Below, piece after piece: positions 26,754 to 35,382 of a DNA stretch of 57,259 nucleotides (positions are counted from its first letter, which is position 1; the number at the start of each line of letters is the position of its first letter). The DNA comes from an uncultured Lutimaribacter sp. (GTDB lineage: Bacteria; Pseudomonadota; Alphaproteobacteria; Rhodobacterales; Rhodobacteraceae). The position numbers were made by a program, and so were the translations under genes. The stretch is taken from assembly GCA_913061505.1 (NCBI GenBank), contig CAJXSO010000016.1, forward strand, positions 1 to 57,259, in the 5' to 3' direction. The notes beneath the pieces were generated by a model that did not search any database, was not told the origin of the DNA, and saw only the letters and a list, made by a program, of their open reading frames with translations.

Positions 26754-26916
26754 CTGCGCCCCCCTTTTTGGGCGATGCTGGGCCAGCCCGCCAAAAAAGG
26801 CAAGGCCACAGGCGCCAAGGGGGTGGGCGCGGTGAAAGTGACAAAATGGTTAAAAATTTCAGTTTCTTTCTGCCCCGGCTGTTTTTATCTTGGCGCAAAC
26901 AGCGAGTTTACGAACT

Positions 26917-29838
26917 ATGTCGTCATCCGAGGGACCGGATCCGAAAATAGAGGCCATCGTTGCATTGGGTGCATCTGCCGGTGGGCTAGAGGCACTGGAT
27001 GGGTTTTTCAGCGCCATCGATCAATCGTTGCCCGCGGCCTTTGTGGTTATTCAGCACCTATCGCCCAGCCATGAAACCATGATGGATACGCTGCTGGGCC
27101 GCCATACGCGCATGCCTGTGCATATCGTGAAAGAGGGCATGGCGCTGGAATTGGGGCATGTCTATGTGATCCCTGCGGGCGTGACATTGACCGTGTCAGA
27201 CAAGCGCTTTCACCTTGATCCGCGGCCCGTCAAAGGGGCGCCGCACCCGATCAACGCGTTTTTCGACAGCCTGCCACAATCTGGCTATGATCGGTTAATC
27301 GGGCTGGTGCTGTCTGGCACCGGCTCGGATGGGTCGGCGGGGCTGAAAGCGGTGGTCGAGGCGGGGGGCTGGGCCTTGGCGCAAAGCCCCGATACCGCCG
27401 CTTTTGATGGCATGCCGATGAACGCGATGGCCACGGGGCTGGTGCATAAATCGGGCAACCCGGCGGAATTGGCGGCCACGGTCGAACATATCGTGCGCGA
27501 GGGCGCGCGCCCGGTTTTGATGACCACCCCCGACAATATTGCCGATGATTACCAAAGCCTGCTGCAAGACATCGGTGAAAAGGTTCAGATCAATCTGGAA
27601 AACTACAAACCCCACACGATCTTGCGGCGGCTCGAGCGGCGCATGTTGGCCACCGGCCAGCACGATTTGCCCGCCTATCTGGCCCAGCTCGAGGAGGGTG
27701 GCAAAGAAGCCATGCTGCTGCGGCGCGAGATGTTGATCCCGGTTACGGCGTTTTTTCGCGATGGCGATGCCTTTCAGGCCCTGACAACCGAGGTGATCAA
27801 ACCCCGCCTGCAGGCCGCAGCACAGGACAAACGGCCGATGTTTCGGGCATGGTCGGTGGGCTGCGCCACGGGGCAAGAGGCCTATTCGCTGGCAATTGCC
27901 GTTCTCGAGGCCATGCGCGAGACAGGGCTGGAATTTGAATTCAAGCTCTTTGCCACCGATATAGAACGCTCGTATCTCGATGTGGCCTCGGCCGGGAAAT
28001 ACCCCGAGCGGTTGCTGCAATCGCTGTCGCCAGATGTTTTGGCGCGGTATTTCACCCTGACCGAAGATCGACACTATCAGGTGAATGCCACGCTGCGGCG
28101 CGCCATTGTGTTTTCGCAGCACGATGTTTTGGGCGACCCGCCGTTTCTAGACCTGGATTTGGTGGTGTGCCGCAACGTGCTGATCTATTTCCAGGCCGCG
28201 GCACAGGAACGCGCGTTGCGGCGCATGCTGTTTGGGCTGCAGGCTGGTGGCGGGCTGTTTTTGGGCAGCTCCGAGGCGCTGGGCCCATTGGCGGGGCATT
28301 TGGAAACCCTGTCGAGCCGCAACAAACTGTATCGCGCGCCTGGGCCCATGCGGCATTTGTCTGGGGGCGAGGTGCTGATGAAACGCCGCCCCATTCCGGT
28401 GATGACGGACCTTAGCCACAGCGCCACTGCGCAAAACGTGTTGCATGGCGATGATATGCTGTCGCGGGGGCTGTCTGACGCGCTGCTGGGTGCCTTTGTG
28501 CCGCCATCGGTGGTGGTGGATAGCAACCGCGAGGTGCGCCATGTGTTTGGCGATGTCACCCCGTATTTGCGCTTTCGCGATGGGGGCGCGTCGCTTGATC
28601 TGATGCAGCTGTTGCCGATCCAATCGGCGGCGATTGTCTCGACCGTGGTGATGGCGGCGTTTCGCAATGCCGAGGCTGCGCAGCCCATCATTTTGCACCC
28701 CGCAGACGACCCCGATTTGCCCTTTGATACGGCGGTAAAAATTGAAACCCGCCGCTTGCCGGAAACGGCCAATTTAAGCCAGCCGATGGTGCTGTTGTCC
28801 TTCACGCCGTTGCAAACCGTGCCTGCCGAGGCCGCATTGCCGCCCGAGGCGCGCGATCTGGCCACCTTGTCGGCCAGCCGTGCGGCTGAACTGGAAGGCG
28901 AGCTGGCCCGCGTGCGCGCAACGCTGAAATCCACGGTCGAGGAACTGGGCAGCGCCAACGAAGAATTGCAAGCCAGCAACGAAGAGCTGATGGCCTCGAT
29001 CGAAGAGCTGCAAAGCACCAACGAAGAGCTGCAATCGGTGAACGAAGAGCTGCACACGGTGAACGCCGAGTTGCAGGAAAAGATCTTGCAGCTGAACGAG
29101 GCCTATGCCGATCTGGAAGGGCTGTCGCGCGCGGCGCGCATCCCGCTGGTGTTTTTGGACAGCGCCGGCACGATCACCCGGTTTTCGGCCCAAGCCACCG
29201 AAATTTTCCGCCTGCGCGATCAGGATATTGGCCGCCCCCTGGCCGATATCACCAACACCATGCATCAATTGGATCTCGAGGCGCTGATTGCCCAGGCGCT
29301 GGATAGCCAAAAGCCGCTGCAGCTGGAAACCAAAGATCGCCAGAACCGCAGCTGGCTGGTGTCTGTTCAACCATTTATGGGCCGCAACGCCCAAGAGGCG
29401 CGGGTGGTGCTGTCGTTTATCGATGTCTCTAGCGTGCAGGATATGCGGTTTTTGCAGTCTGTTGTTGATGCCACGCCGCAGAATTTGGCCGTGCTCGATC
29501 CGGCGGGCACGATCGTGATTGTCAATGAAAGCTGGCGCCGTTTTGCCGAAGAGAACGGCGCAGATGCGGCGCTGATTGACGGGCGCAACATCAATTATCT
29601 TGAGGTCTTGAAGAAGGCTGCTACCTCTGAACCAAGTCAGGCTGCGGTGTTAGAGGGGTTGCAAGACGTGCTGTCTGGGCAAAAAGATCAGTTTTCCACC
29701 CTGTATCCGTGCCATTCAAAGCAGCAAAAGCGGTGGTTTTTGATGCATAGTTCCAGCCTACGTGACGGTGGCTGTGTGGTCACGCATCTCGATGTCACAA
29801 ACCTGCGGCAAGGCCGCAACACGAAGGAACAGCCATGA
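26917..29838 (+). CDS. CheB-CheR-coiled coil-PAS fusion protein without kinase
   Basis: 973-aa cytoplasmic multidomain protein. Residues about 10-195 form a CheB-type methylesterase without receiver domain: [10 protein letters not shown] (catalytic Ser), [14 protein letters not shown] (His) and [20 protein letters not shown] (Asp). Residues about 210-480 form a CheR methyltransferase, with [16 protein letters not shown] and [17 protein letters not shown] for SAM binding. Residues about 640-735 are a long heptad coil built of NEELQ repeats. Two PAS-like segments follow (about 740-845 and 845-970). No histidine kinase domain is present, unlike many longer relatives. The start at 26917 (ATG) is preferred to an in-frame TTG at 26890. 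The next gene overlaps as ATGA. No chemoreceptor gene is nearby. Confidence 0.85.
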   Translation: MSSSEGPDPKIEAIVALGASAGGLEALDGFFSAIDQSLPAAFVVIQHLSPSHETMMDTLLGRHTRMPVHIVKEGMALELGHVYVIPAGVTLTVSDKRFHLDPRPVKGAPHPINAFFDSLPQSGYDRLIGLVLSGTGSDGSAGLKAVVEAGGWALAQSPDTAAFDGMPMNAMATGLVHKSGNPAELAATVEHIVREGARPVLMTTPDNIADDYQSLLQDIGEKVQINLENYKPHTILRRLERRMLATGQHDLPAYLAQLEEGGKEAMLLRREMLIPVTAFFRDGDAFQALTTEVIKPRLQAAAQDKRPMFRAWSVGCATGQEAYSLAIAVLEAMRETGLEFEFKLFATDIERSYLDVASAGKYPERLLQSLSPDVLARYFTLTEDRHYQVNATLRRAIVFSQHDVLGDPPFLDLDLVVCRNVLIYFQAAAQERALRRMLFGLQAGGGLFLGSSEALGPLAGHLETLSSRNKLYRAPGPMRHLSGGEVLMKRRPIPVMTDLSHSATAQNVLHGDDMLSRGLSDALLGAFVPPSVVVDSNREVRHVFGDVTPYLRFRDGGASLDLMQLLPIQSAAIVSTVVMAAFRNAEAAQPIILHPADDPDLPFDTAVKIETRRLPETANLSQPMVLLSFTPLQTVPAEAALPPEARDLATLSASRAAELEGELARVRATLKSTVEELGSANEELQASNEELMASIEELQSTNEELQSVNEELHTVNAELQEKILQLNEAYADLEGLSRAARIPLVFLDSAGTITRFSAQATEIFRLRDQDIGRPLADITNTMHQLDLEALIAQALDSQKPLQLETKDRQNRSWLVSVQPFMGRNAQEARVVLSFIDVSSVQDMRFLQSVVDATPQNLAVLDPAGTIVIVNESWRRFAEENGADAALIDGRNINYLEVLKKAATSEPSQAAVLEGLQDVLSGQKDQFSTLYPCHSKQQKRWFLMHSSSLRDGGCVVTHLDVTNLRQGRNTKEQP

Positions 29839-30416
29839 CCGACAAGGGCAGGGCACGCGCGCCAGAAGAAATTGCACGCGCCCGTATCGAGGCGCTGTTG
29901 AAAGAGGGCAAGCTGCCCACGCTGGAAACCTTGCTAAAGCGCGAGGTTGTGGACCTGAATGAACTGTCGCTCGATCTGTTGACACATCAGGTTGAAATCG
30001 AGGTGCAGGCCGAGCAGCTGCGCGAGGCCAATGCCGCGCTCGAGGCTGAACGCCGCAAGTTCGAACAGATCTTTTTCTACATGCCCGTGGCCGCCGGGCT
30101 GATCGATTTGGGCAGTGGCGTGCTGACGGCGGAAAACCACAAATTCCGCAGCCTCTTTCCGCAGCGCTTTAGCGAAAGCGCGGCGGTGCGCTATATCCGC
30201 CATTTTGGCGAAAACCGCATCGATCAAGACCGCATTTCGCTGGCCTTGGCCGATTGCCGGCTGGGCGCCAGTGCCGATGTGCGCGCGGTTAGCCTATGCG
30301 ACAGCCAGCCTGATCACTATGCCATGTGCGATATTCGCATGGCGCGGTTAGAGCTGGGCGAGGATGGCAGCGATTGTGTGCTGGCCATCATCCAGCCCTA
30401 TACGCACCGCCTGTAG
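29835..30416 (+). CDS. small coiled-coil PAS protein
   Basis: 193-aa protein. Residues about 1-75 are helical, ending in LLTHQVEIEVQAEQLREANA with a following coil. That is the H-Q-x-E-L-E-x-Q-x-x-E-L-R linker commonly found before PAS domains of histidine kinases. Residues about 80-190 resemble a divergent PAS fold (FEQIFFYMPVAAGLIDLGSG). It ends without kinase or receiver domain, so it looks like a stand-alone sensor or adaptor. Its start overlaps the CheB-CheR-PAS stop by 4 nt, so the two are coupled and may interact through their coils. Function unknown. It is convergent with dxs, 5 bp away. Confidence 0.68.
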   Translation: MTDKGRARAPEEIARARIEALLKEGKLPTLETLLKREVVDLNELSLDLLTHQVEIEVQAEQLREANAALEAERRKFEQIFFYMPVAAGLIDLGSGVLTAENHKFRSLFPQRFSESAAVRYIRHFGENRIDQDRISLALADCRLGASADVRAVSLCDSQPDHYAMCDIRMARLELGEDGSDCVLAIIQPYTHRL

Positions 30417-30421
30417 CGGGC

Positions 30422-32350
30422 TTATCCCGCCTCGCCACGGTGCAACTGCAGGCTTTCCACCCCGATCATGCGCAGCGCTTGGGCTGCAATTTTATCGGCA
30501 GTCAGCCCGGCTGCGGCATACATGGCCTCGGGGCTGGCTTGGTCGATGAACTGGTCGGGCAGCACAAGGCTGCGCAGGGCGGCGCCGCTTTGCAATTGCC
30601 CGGTTTCGGCCAGATAGTGCAGCACCTGCGCACCAAACCCGCCAACAGCCCCCTGTTCGATGGTCAGCACTGCACGGTGATGGGCCACCAGCTGATCGAT
30701 CAGATCATGATCAAGCGGCTTGGCAAACCGGGCATCGGCCACGGTGCAGGACACGCCCTGCCGCGCAAGCAATGTGGCCGCGGCCAGCACCTCGGGCAGA
30801 TGGGCGCCAAAAGACAGCAGCGCCACCTGCGTGCCCTCGCACAGCACCCGGCCTTTGCCGATGGTTAGGGGCAGGGCTGGCCCCTCGAGGCTGGCGCCGC
30901 TGCCCTCGCCGCGGGGGTAGCGAAAGGCGATGGGCCCGCTGTCATGGGCGGCGGCCGTGGCCACCATGCGGCGCAATTCGGCCTCGTCGCCTGCGGCCAT
31001 CACCACCATGCCGGGCAAATTGGCCAGATAGGCAATATCGAAACTGCCTGCATGGGTGGCACCATCGGCCCCCACCAGCCCGGCGCGATCAATGGCAAAG
31101 CGCACGGGCAGGCCCTGCAGCGCCACATCATGCACGATCTGGTCATAGGCGCGCTGCAAAAAGGTGGAATAGATTGCGCAAAACGGCTTTAGCCCGCTGG
31201 CGGCCATGCCGGCGGCAAAGGTGACGGCGTGTTGTTCGGCGATGCCCACATCATAGACACGGCTGGGAAAGCGGCGGGCCATCACATCTAGCCCGGTGCC
31301 GCTGGGCATGGCGGCTGTGACCCCCACAATCAGCGGGTCTTGGGCGGCGGCCTCGGTCAGGGCCTGGCCAAAGACGGCGGTGTAGCTGGGGGCGCTGCTG
31401 TTGGATTTGCGCTGGTTGCCTGATTGAACATCGAATTTGGCCACGCCGTGATATTTGCAATCGGATTGTTCGGCGGGGGCATAGCCCTTGCCCTTTTGGG
31501 TGCGCACATGGATCAGCACAGGCCCCTCGGCGCGGTTGCGCACGGCGCGGAAGGTGGCCAGCAAATCGGGCATGCTGTGGCCATCGATTGGCCCGACATA
31601 GGTAAAGCCCAGATGTTCAAACATGGTGGCGGGCGGGCGCTGGCCAAAGGCGGTTTCGCGGGCGTGGCGGGCCAAGTCGCGCAGCGGGCCGGGCAGGGTA
31701 GATACCAGCCCCTCGGCGATATCGCGCAGCTTTTCGGCGGGGCTGTCGATATGGGTCAGGTGATGGCTTAGCGCGCCCACGGGCGGGGCGATAGACATGG
31801 CGTTGTCGTTGAGCACCACAAACAGCCGCCGCCCCTCGGCACCGGCGTTGTTGAGCGCCTCATAGGCCATGCCCGCGGTGATCGAGCCATCGCCGATCAC
31901 GGCAATCGCATCGCCTGTGGGCTGGCCCATATCGCGCCCAATGGTAAAGCCCAAGGCCGCGGAAATCGAGGTCGAGCTGTGGGCCGCGCCAAACGGGTCA
32001 AACGGGCTTTCGGCGCGTTTGGTAAACCCGGAAATGCCGCCTTCTTGGCGCAGGCTGGCCATTTTGTGGCGCCGCCCTGTCAGTATTTTATGCGGGTAGC
32101 ATTGGTGGCCCACATCCCAGATCAGCTTGTCAAATGGCGTGCGAAACACGGCATGGAGCGCCACAGTTAATTCCACCACCCCCAAAGACGAGCCCAAATG
32201 CCCGCCTGTGCGGCTGACGGTTTCGATGGTTTCGGCGCGCAGCTCTTGGGCCAGCGTGGCCAGTTCGATATCGGTGAAATCGCGCAGATCGGCGGGGCCT
32301 GCCACCCGATCTAGGTGGGGGGTGCGGCTGTTTTGGGCCTGTGCAGTCAT
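30422..32350 (-). CDS. dxs: 1-deoxy-D-xylulose-5-phosphate synthase
   Basis: 642-aa TPP enzyme making DXP from pyruvate and glyceraldehyde 3-phosphate, the first step of the MEP pathway that feeds carotenoids and the bacteriochlorophyll tail. Motifs: [17 protein letters not shown], the TPP/Mg site [18 protein letters not shown], and transketolase-type [27 protein letters not shown] precedes the ATG at 32350; an in-frame upstream extension would run into the puf trailer. It lies downstream of pufX on the same strand, as in R. sphaeroides, but an intrinsic terminator separates them, so either read-through or its own promoter drives it. Confidence 0.95.
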   Translation of the reverse strand: MTAQAQNSRTPHLDRVAGPADLRDFTDIELATLAQELRAETIETVSRTGGHLGSSLGVVELTVALHAVFRTPFDKLIWDVGHQCYPHKILTGRRHKMASLRQEGGISGFTKRAESPFDPFGAAHSSTSISAALGFTIGRDMGQPTGDAIAVIGDGSITAGMAYEALNNAGAEGRRLFVVLNDNAMSIAPPVGALSHHLTHIDSPAEKLRDIAEGLVSTLPGPLRDLARHARETAFGQRPPATMFEHLGFTYVGPIDGHSMPDLLATFRAVRNRAEGPVLIHVRTQKGKGYAPAEQSDCKYHGVAKFDVQSGNQRKSNSSAPSYTAVFGQALTEAAAQDPLIVGVTAAMPSGTGLDVMARRFPSRVYDVGIAEQHAVTFAAGMAASGLKPFCAIYSTFLQRAYDQIVHDVALQGLPVRFAIDRAGLVGADGATHAGSFDIAYLANLPGMVVMAAGDEAELRRMVATAAAHDSGPIAFRYPRGEGSGASLEGPALPLTIGKGRVLCEGTQVALLSFGAHLPEVLAAATLLARQGVSCTVADARFAKPLDHDLIDQLVAHHRAVLTIEQGAVGGFGAQVLHYLAETGQLQSGAALRSLVLPDQFIDQASPEAMYAAAGLTADKIAAQALRMIGVESLQLHRGEAG

Positions 32351-32401
32351 GGCGCGGTTCCTTTTTTGGGTGTCATTGGCGGCCTTGGCTGGCAAAGCGC
32401 C

Positions 32402-32437
32402 AAAAAAATGGTGCCGTGGGCAGAACCGCACGGCACC
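32402..32437 (-). terminator. intrinsic terminator of the puf operon
   Basis: Read on the minus strand: a perfect 9-bp stem GGTGCCGTG...CACGGCACC (plus-strand 32410-32418 and 32429-32437) with a 10-nt loop, followed by A and seven T. It lies 156 nt past the pufX stop and 52 nt before the dxs start. Confidence 0.85.
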
Positions 32438-32439
32438 AG

Positions 32440-32507
32440 TTCCTGGAGACCAGGAAGGGAGCCGGGCGTCACTCGCCCGGGTGTTTGGCCCTGTTGACAG
32501 GCCAAAC
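32440..32507 (-). ncRNA. tandem stem-loops in the puf 3' region, possible sRNA
   Basis: Between pufX and the terminator three further perfect hairpins follow each other: GTTTGGCC/GGCCAAAC (32483-32507, 8-bp stem), CCGGGCG/CGCCCGG (32462-32480, 7 bp) and TTCCTGG/CCAGGAA (32440-32456, 7 bp). Such a structured, terminator-ended trailer is what a 3'-UTR-derived RNA needs. In R. sphaeroides the sRNA PcrX is processed from the puf 3' region; that the same happens here is inference. Confidence 0.45.
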
Positions 32508-32592
32508 CTGGTTTGGGGGTAGTGGGCCAAGGCCCGGCCCCCGGTTCTGTGGGCCCCGCCCGTAGCTGTTGCGCCGGGCGGGTGCCAATCGC

Positions 32593-32823
32593 TTATGCCT
32601 GCGCGTGATCAACGGGGGCGCTGATGGCGCTATAGGGCATGGGGCCGGGTGCGGTTTTGCTGTCTTCCGGCAGCAGCAACCCAACCAGATAAATCCCCCA
32701 CAACAGCAGCCCAAGCCCCAGCACGAACACTGCCGCATAGGCCGCCCCGCGCATCATCTCGGAAAAGATCCACCGGCTTAGCCGCTGGGTGGGAGTTTCT
32801 TGGATATAGTCATGTTCAGCCAT
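32593..32823 (-). CDS. pufX: PufX, RC-LH1 core complex polypeptide
   Basis: 76-aa single-span membrane protein. The N-terminal cytoplasmic part is polar ([18 protein letters not shown]). The membrane helix spans about residues 20-50 ([20 protein letters not shown] onward), followed by [16 protein letters not shown], matching the V-G-x-x-LP...AP pattern of Rhodobacter PufX. PufX opens the LH1 ring for quinone exchange and in some species dimerises the core. Relative to R. sphaeroides the G-rich GAGWAGG patch is replaced by GAAYAAV, so the Gly-x-x-x-Gly contact is missing. AGAGGA precedes the ATG. It follows pufM by 12 nt and ends the puf operon. Confidence 0.88.
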   Translation of the reverse strand: MAEHDYIQETPTQRLSRWIFSEMMRGAAYAAVFVLGLGLLLWGIYLVGLLLPEDSKTAPGPMPYSAISAPVDHAQA

Positions 32824-32835
32824 GTCTTGATCCTC

Positions 32836-33759
32836 TTAGTAGGTGGGGCGATAGCCATGAATGGCTGCCCAGTCCGACCAGTTATCCACAACAGTGCCTG
32901 TCAGCAGAATGCCGATACCGCCCGTCAGGGTGCACAGCACTGCAAACCACCACGCCCAGCGGTGAATACCTTCCATCGAGGCGTTAAAGCCCATGGTCCA
33001 GCGCCAAAACAGCGCCGCGCGCTCCGAGGCGGTGCCCCGGTCCACGATCTGCTCTAGCTCGCGGTCGCCGCCAAACCGGCTGACCGCCAGAATGGTGGCG
33101 CCATGCATCGCAAACAGCAGGGCCGAGCCATAAAGGAAGGCAATCGAAAGGGCATGGAACGGGTTATAGAACAGGTTGCCATATTGCAGGCTGAACAGGT
33201 TGGTCCAGTCGAGATGGGTGAAGATGCCATAGGGCACTGCCTCGGACCACGAGCCCATCAGGATGGGGCGGAAAAAGCCCAACACCATGAACAGCCAGAT
33301 CGCCGATAAAAACGCCCATGCCACGTGTTTGCCCATGCCCAGCGCCTCGGCGCGCAGCCATGTGCGCACCCACCAGCTGAGCACTGAAATCAGCAAAAAG
33401 AACGAGGCAATCAGGTAATAGCCGCCTTCCGCCATGGGCGGGATCGACAGGCCATAGCCGGGCGCCGGGGGATCGAGCGACAACCAAAACAGGTCGCGCA
33501 TGAACACGGCCGGGTTAAAGCCCGCCTGATACCAGAACCACATGCCAACCATCACAAACCATACGGCACCGGCCGCAAGGCTAAGCACACCCATGGCACC
33601 CAGGTAAACGGGGCCAAGCTGCGCGTTGCCGATCCAGCCCATCAGGTTGGAAAAGCTGGCGCTTTTGGTGCGGTTGCTTAGGTCTACATCTTCTACCATG
33701 CCCATTTCGGGCGCGGCACGAACCTGCACTTGGGTAAATATGTTCTGATACTCAGCCAT
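32836..33759 (-). CDS. pufM: reaction centre M subunit
   Basis: 307-aa integral membrane subunit of the type II photosynthetic reaction centre, binding bacteriochlorophyll, bacteriopheophytin, carotenoid and QA. Typical stretches: [15 protein letters not shown] at the start, [20 protein letters not shown] with the special-pair and iron ligands, [20 protein letters not shown], and [16 protein letters not shown]. Five transmembrane helices are visible. AGGAGG precedes the ATG inside the end of pufL, with an 8-nt overlap typical of the puf operon. Length is as in R. sphaeroides. Confidence 0.97.
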   Translation of the reverse strand: MAEYQNIFTQVQVRAAPEMGMVEDVDLSNRTKSASFSNLMGWIGNAQLGPVYLGAMGVLSLAAGAVWFVMVGMWFWYQAGFNPAVFMRDLFWLSLDPPAPGYGLSIPPMAEGGYYLIASFFLLISVLSWWVRTWLRAEALGMGKHVAWAFLSAIWLFMVLGFFRPILMGSWSEAVPYGIFTHLDWTNLFSLQYGNLFYNPFHALSIAFLYGSALLFAMHGATILAVSRFGGDRELEQIVDRGTASERAALFWRWTMGFNASMEGIHRWAWWFAVLCTLTGGIGILLTGTVVDNWSDWAAIHGYRPTY

Positions 33760-34600
33760 TTACGCCTCCTGCGATATCGGCCCACCAGGGCAGTTCCAGC
33801 CACCAATCCCACCAATAAACCCATTGGTCGAACCAGATGGTGCCCGAGATGACGATACAAACAGCCGACCAAAAGCCCGCGTTCAGCGCCAGCAGCAGAC
33901 CCACACGGTGAATGCCCAGCGTGCCCACCGAATACCCGATAAGATCGCGGAAGAATGTATCTTCGTGATCTGGGGTTTTCATCTTTTCGCCATCCTTGGG
34001 GTTGGCGGCAGACAAGATCAGCGCGCCATGCAAGGCCAGCGCCAGTGTCGTGGTGAAAAAGAAGCTCACCGCGATCATATGGGCAGGGTTATAGTGGAAA
34101 TTGCCGTAATTATAGCCTGTGTTCGACACCCAATCGAGATGCGTCCAAATCCCATAGGGAAAGGCATAGCCCCAAGCCCCCATAAGCAGTGGGCGAATAA
34201 CGACCAGTGTCACATAGGCAAAAATTGCCACGCCAAAGGCAAAGGGCACATGCAGCCCCATCCCCAGTTTGCGCGAAATTTCTACCTCGCGTAGGGCCCA
34301 AGAAACAAAGGCCCCCACAGCGCAAATCGTGATGATTTGCCATAGACCACCCTCTTTCAAGGGCGCCATGCCCAACCCGTATTCCAGGGCGGGCGGGTTG
34401 ATTGATATCAACCAGGGGTTCCAAGTGCCTTGCAGCACGGCCCCCCAAAGTATCAAGAGCGTTCCGAGGACGGCGAAAAAGATCGTCGTGACCCCGAAAA
34501 AACCGACGTAGAAGGGCCCGACCCAAAAGTCGAACAGGTTCCCGCCGACCAACGTGCCGCCTGGCACGCGGTATTTCCGCTCGAAGCTCAGCAGTGCCAT
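33752..34600 (-). CDS. pufL: reaction centre L subunit
   Basis: 282-aa reaction centre subunit with five transmembrane helices. It begins [20 protein letters not shown] and contains [39 protein letters not shown] and [20 protein letters not shown], all strongly conserved in PufL and including the special-pair His region and QB-side residues. GGAGG precedes the ATG at 34600. An intercistronic hairpin separates it from pufA, the usual cause of higher LH1 than reaction-centre mRNA levels. Confidence 0.97.
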   Translation of the reverse strand: MALLSFERKYRVPGGTLVGGNLFDFWVGPFYVGFFGVTTIFFAVLGTLLILWGAVLQGTWNPWLISINPPALEYGLGMAPLKEGGLWQIITICAVGAFVSWALREVEISRKLGMGLHVPFAFGVAIFAYVTLVVIRPLLMGAWGYAFPYGIWTHLDWVSNTGYNYGNFHYNPAHMIAVSFFFTTTLALALHGALILSAANPKDGEKMKTPDHEDTFFRDLIGYSVGTLGIHRVGLLLALNAGFWSAVCIVISGTIWFDQWVYWWDWWLELPWWADIAGGVNG

Positions 34601-34654
34601 GCTTCCCTCCGCGTAAGCTTGCCGGCCAATTGGCCGTCAGGGTTTAATGGGAAT

Positions 34655-34688
34655 CTGCGGGCGAAATCGGGACAAATTTCGCCCGCAG
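34655..34688 (-). promoter_or_regulatory. pufA-pufL intercistronic stem-loop
   Basis: Perfect 13-bp inverted repeat (CTGCGGGCGAAAT at 34655-34667, ATTTCGCCCGCAG at 34676-34688) with an 8-nt loop and no T-run, 20 nt downstream of the pufA stop. A second perfect palindrome, GGCCAATTGGCC (34624-34635), lies closer to pufL. In Rhodobacter such hairpins block 3' decay and stabilise the pufBA segment of the mRNA. Confidence 0.85.
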
Positions 34689-34708
34689 AACGAGCGCGCT
34701 TGGCGCTA

Positions 34709-34870
34709 TTAGCGACCGTATTTCTGCGCTGCGATTTCGAACCAGTTGTAGCCGTCGTTGGACAACAGCACGAGATGGATCATCGCGGCGAGAAGGAACA
34801 GGAAGACACCTTGGGCCACGAAAACGCGGCGAGGGTCGAAGATCAGCCAAATTTTATAGAACTTGCTCAT
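34709..34870 (-). CDS. pufA: light-harvesting 1 alpha polypeptide
   Basis: 53-aa LH1 alpha apoprotein. The sequence starts [20 protein letters not shown] and continues with a single membrane helix containing the bacteriochlorophyll ligand His in [10 protein letters not shown], followed by [12 protein letters not shown]. This is nearly identical in pattern to R. sphaeroides PufA, though the C-terminal tail after KYGR is absent. GAGAGGA lies upstream of the ATG at 34870; pufB ends 14 nt upstream. It forms the LH1 ring with PufB around the reaction centre. Confidence 0.96.
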   Translation of the reverse strand: MSKFYKIWLIFDPRRVFVAQGVFLFLLAAMIHLVLLSNDGYNWFEIAAQKYGR

Positions 34871-34884
34871 GCTTCAATCCTCTC

Positions 34885-35034
34885 TCAGAACCAAGGACGC
34901 CAGATGAACACGGCCAAGTGAGCGATCACCGCGATGGTGACGAACAGCCAAAGCCCGCTCATATAGACCGAGTGCAGTTCCTGGGCCTGCTCATCGGTAA
35001 GACCTGTGAAGGACAGATCAGATTTTCCAGTCAT
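34885..35034 (-). CDS. pufB: light-harvesting 1 beta polypeptide
   Basis: 49-aa LH1 beta apoprotein, beginning [20 protein letters not shown] followed by [12 protein letters not shown]. The bacteriochlorophyll-ligating His is in [17 protein letters not shown], and the WRPWF ending is characteristic. GGAGG sits 6 nt upstream of the ATG. The start overlaps the end of a small upstream reading frame (35031-35138) as ATGA. First LH1 gene of the puf operon. Confidence 0.96.
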   Translation of the reverse strand: MTGKSDLSFTGLTDEQAQELHSVYMSGLWLFVTIAVIAHLAVFIWRPWF

Positions 35035-35138
35035 AATAACCTCCGGATATCAGACTGCACCGCACCCCCTGCGGCCGGGATGGCGCCGGCTTGCGCCGGG
35101 CACCTCTCCCGCAGACCCTGGCCCACGGGAACTTGCAT
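35031..35138 (-). CDS. PufK-like leader peptide overlapping pufB
   Basis: A 35-codon reading frame fills the pufQ-pufB gap and its TGA stop overlaps the pufB ATG (ATGA). The predicted peptide starts [16 protein letters not shown] and ends DIRRLL. The last codons (CGG AGG TTA TTA) include AGG and TTA, rare in this GC-rich window, and also contain the pufB Shine-Dalgarno. In R. sphaeroides a short frame called pufK, in the same place and with rare codons, gates translation of pufB; this is the likely counterpart. There is no clear ribosome binding site, so the actual start could be the GTG at codon 5. Confidence 0.55.
   Translation of the reverse strand: MQVPVGQGLRERCPAQAGAIPAAGGAVQSDIRRLL
35082..35104 (-). 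promoter_or_regulatory. pufQ-pufB intercistronic hairpin with GCAA loop
   Basis: On the mRNA strand GGTGCCCGGC-GCAA-GCCGGCGCC folds into a 9-bp stem (one bulged C, one G-U pair) closed by a GNRA-type GCAA tetraloop. CTGCGG and CCGCAG flank it and could extend the structure. It lies inside the pufK-like frame, 48 nt before the pufB start, and probably affects mRNA processing or pufB translation. Confidence 0.6.
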
Positions 35139-35147
35139 CCCGCAGTG

Positions 35148-35369
35148 TCAGCTGCGGAATATGATCGGGGCGATCACATGGGCATCTTTCAACGCCCGTT
35201 TGATCGGCCCGTTTTTCGGCAATCGCCGCTGGGTGATCAGCCGCCATGTCCAGGTTTGCACCCCGACAAACAGCGCCACCACAAAGACGGTTGCGAAATA
35301 GAAATCGTATTCCAGGCTATGCGTTGGCACGCCCCGGGGCCGGGCCCCGTTTACGCGGAGATCAGTCAT
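35148..35369 (-). CDS. pufQ: PufQ, bacteriochlorophyll-related regulatory protein
   Basis: 73-aa protein with one membrane segment (DFYFATVFVVALFVGVQTWT) and the conserved C-terminal pattern of PufQ, R-R-x-P-x-x-GP...A-x-x-x-A...I-x-P-x-IFR (RRLPKNGPIKRALKDA then IAPIIFRS). PufQ is needed for bacteriochlorophyll formation and puf expression in Rhodobacter, probably as a pigment carrier. GAGAGGAGA precedes the ATG at 35369, chosen because the longer in-frame reading enters bchZ. It begins 13 nt after the bchZ stop; the puf promoter is usually inside or near the end of bchZ, but no clear one was identified here. Confidence 0.9.
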   Translation of the reverse strand: MTDLRVNGARPRGVPTHSLEYDFYFATVFVVALFVGVQTWTWRLITQRRLPKNGPIKRALKDAHVIAPIIFRS

Positions 35370-35382
35370 TTTTCTTCTCCTC

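Noticed and set aside
28940-29110. Near-repetitive NEELQ coding stretch as a DNA repeat
   Set aside because: It is a heptad coiled-coil in the CheB-CheR-PAS protein, common in that family, not a repeat element.
34398-34411. Perfect FNR consensus TTGAT-N4-ATCAA
   Set aside because: It lies inside pufL and is explained by the conserved coding sequence for LISINPP; no promoter is expected there.
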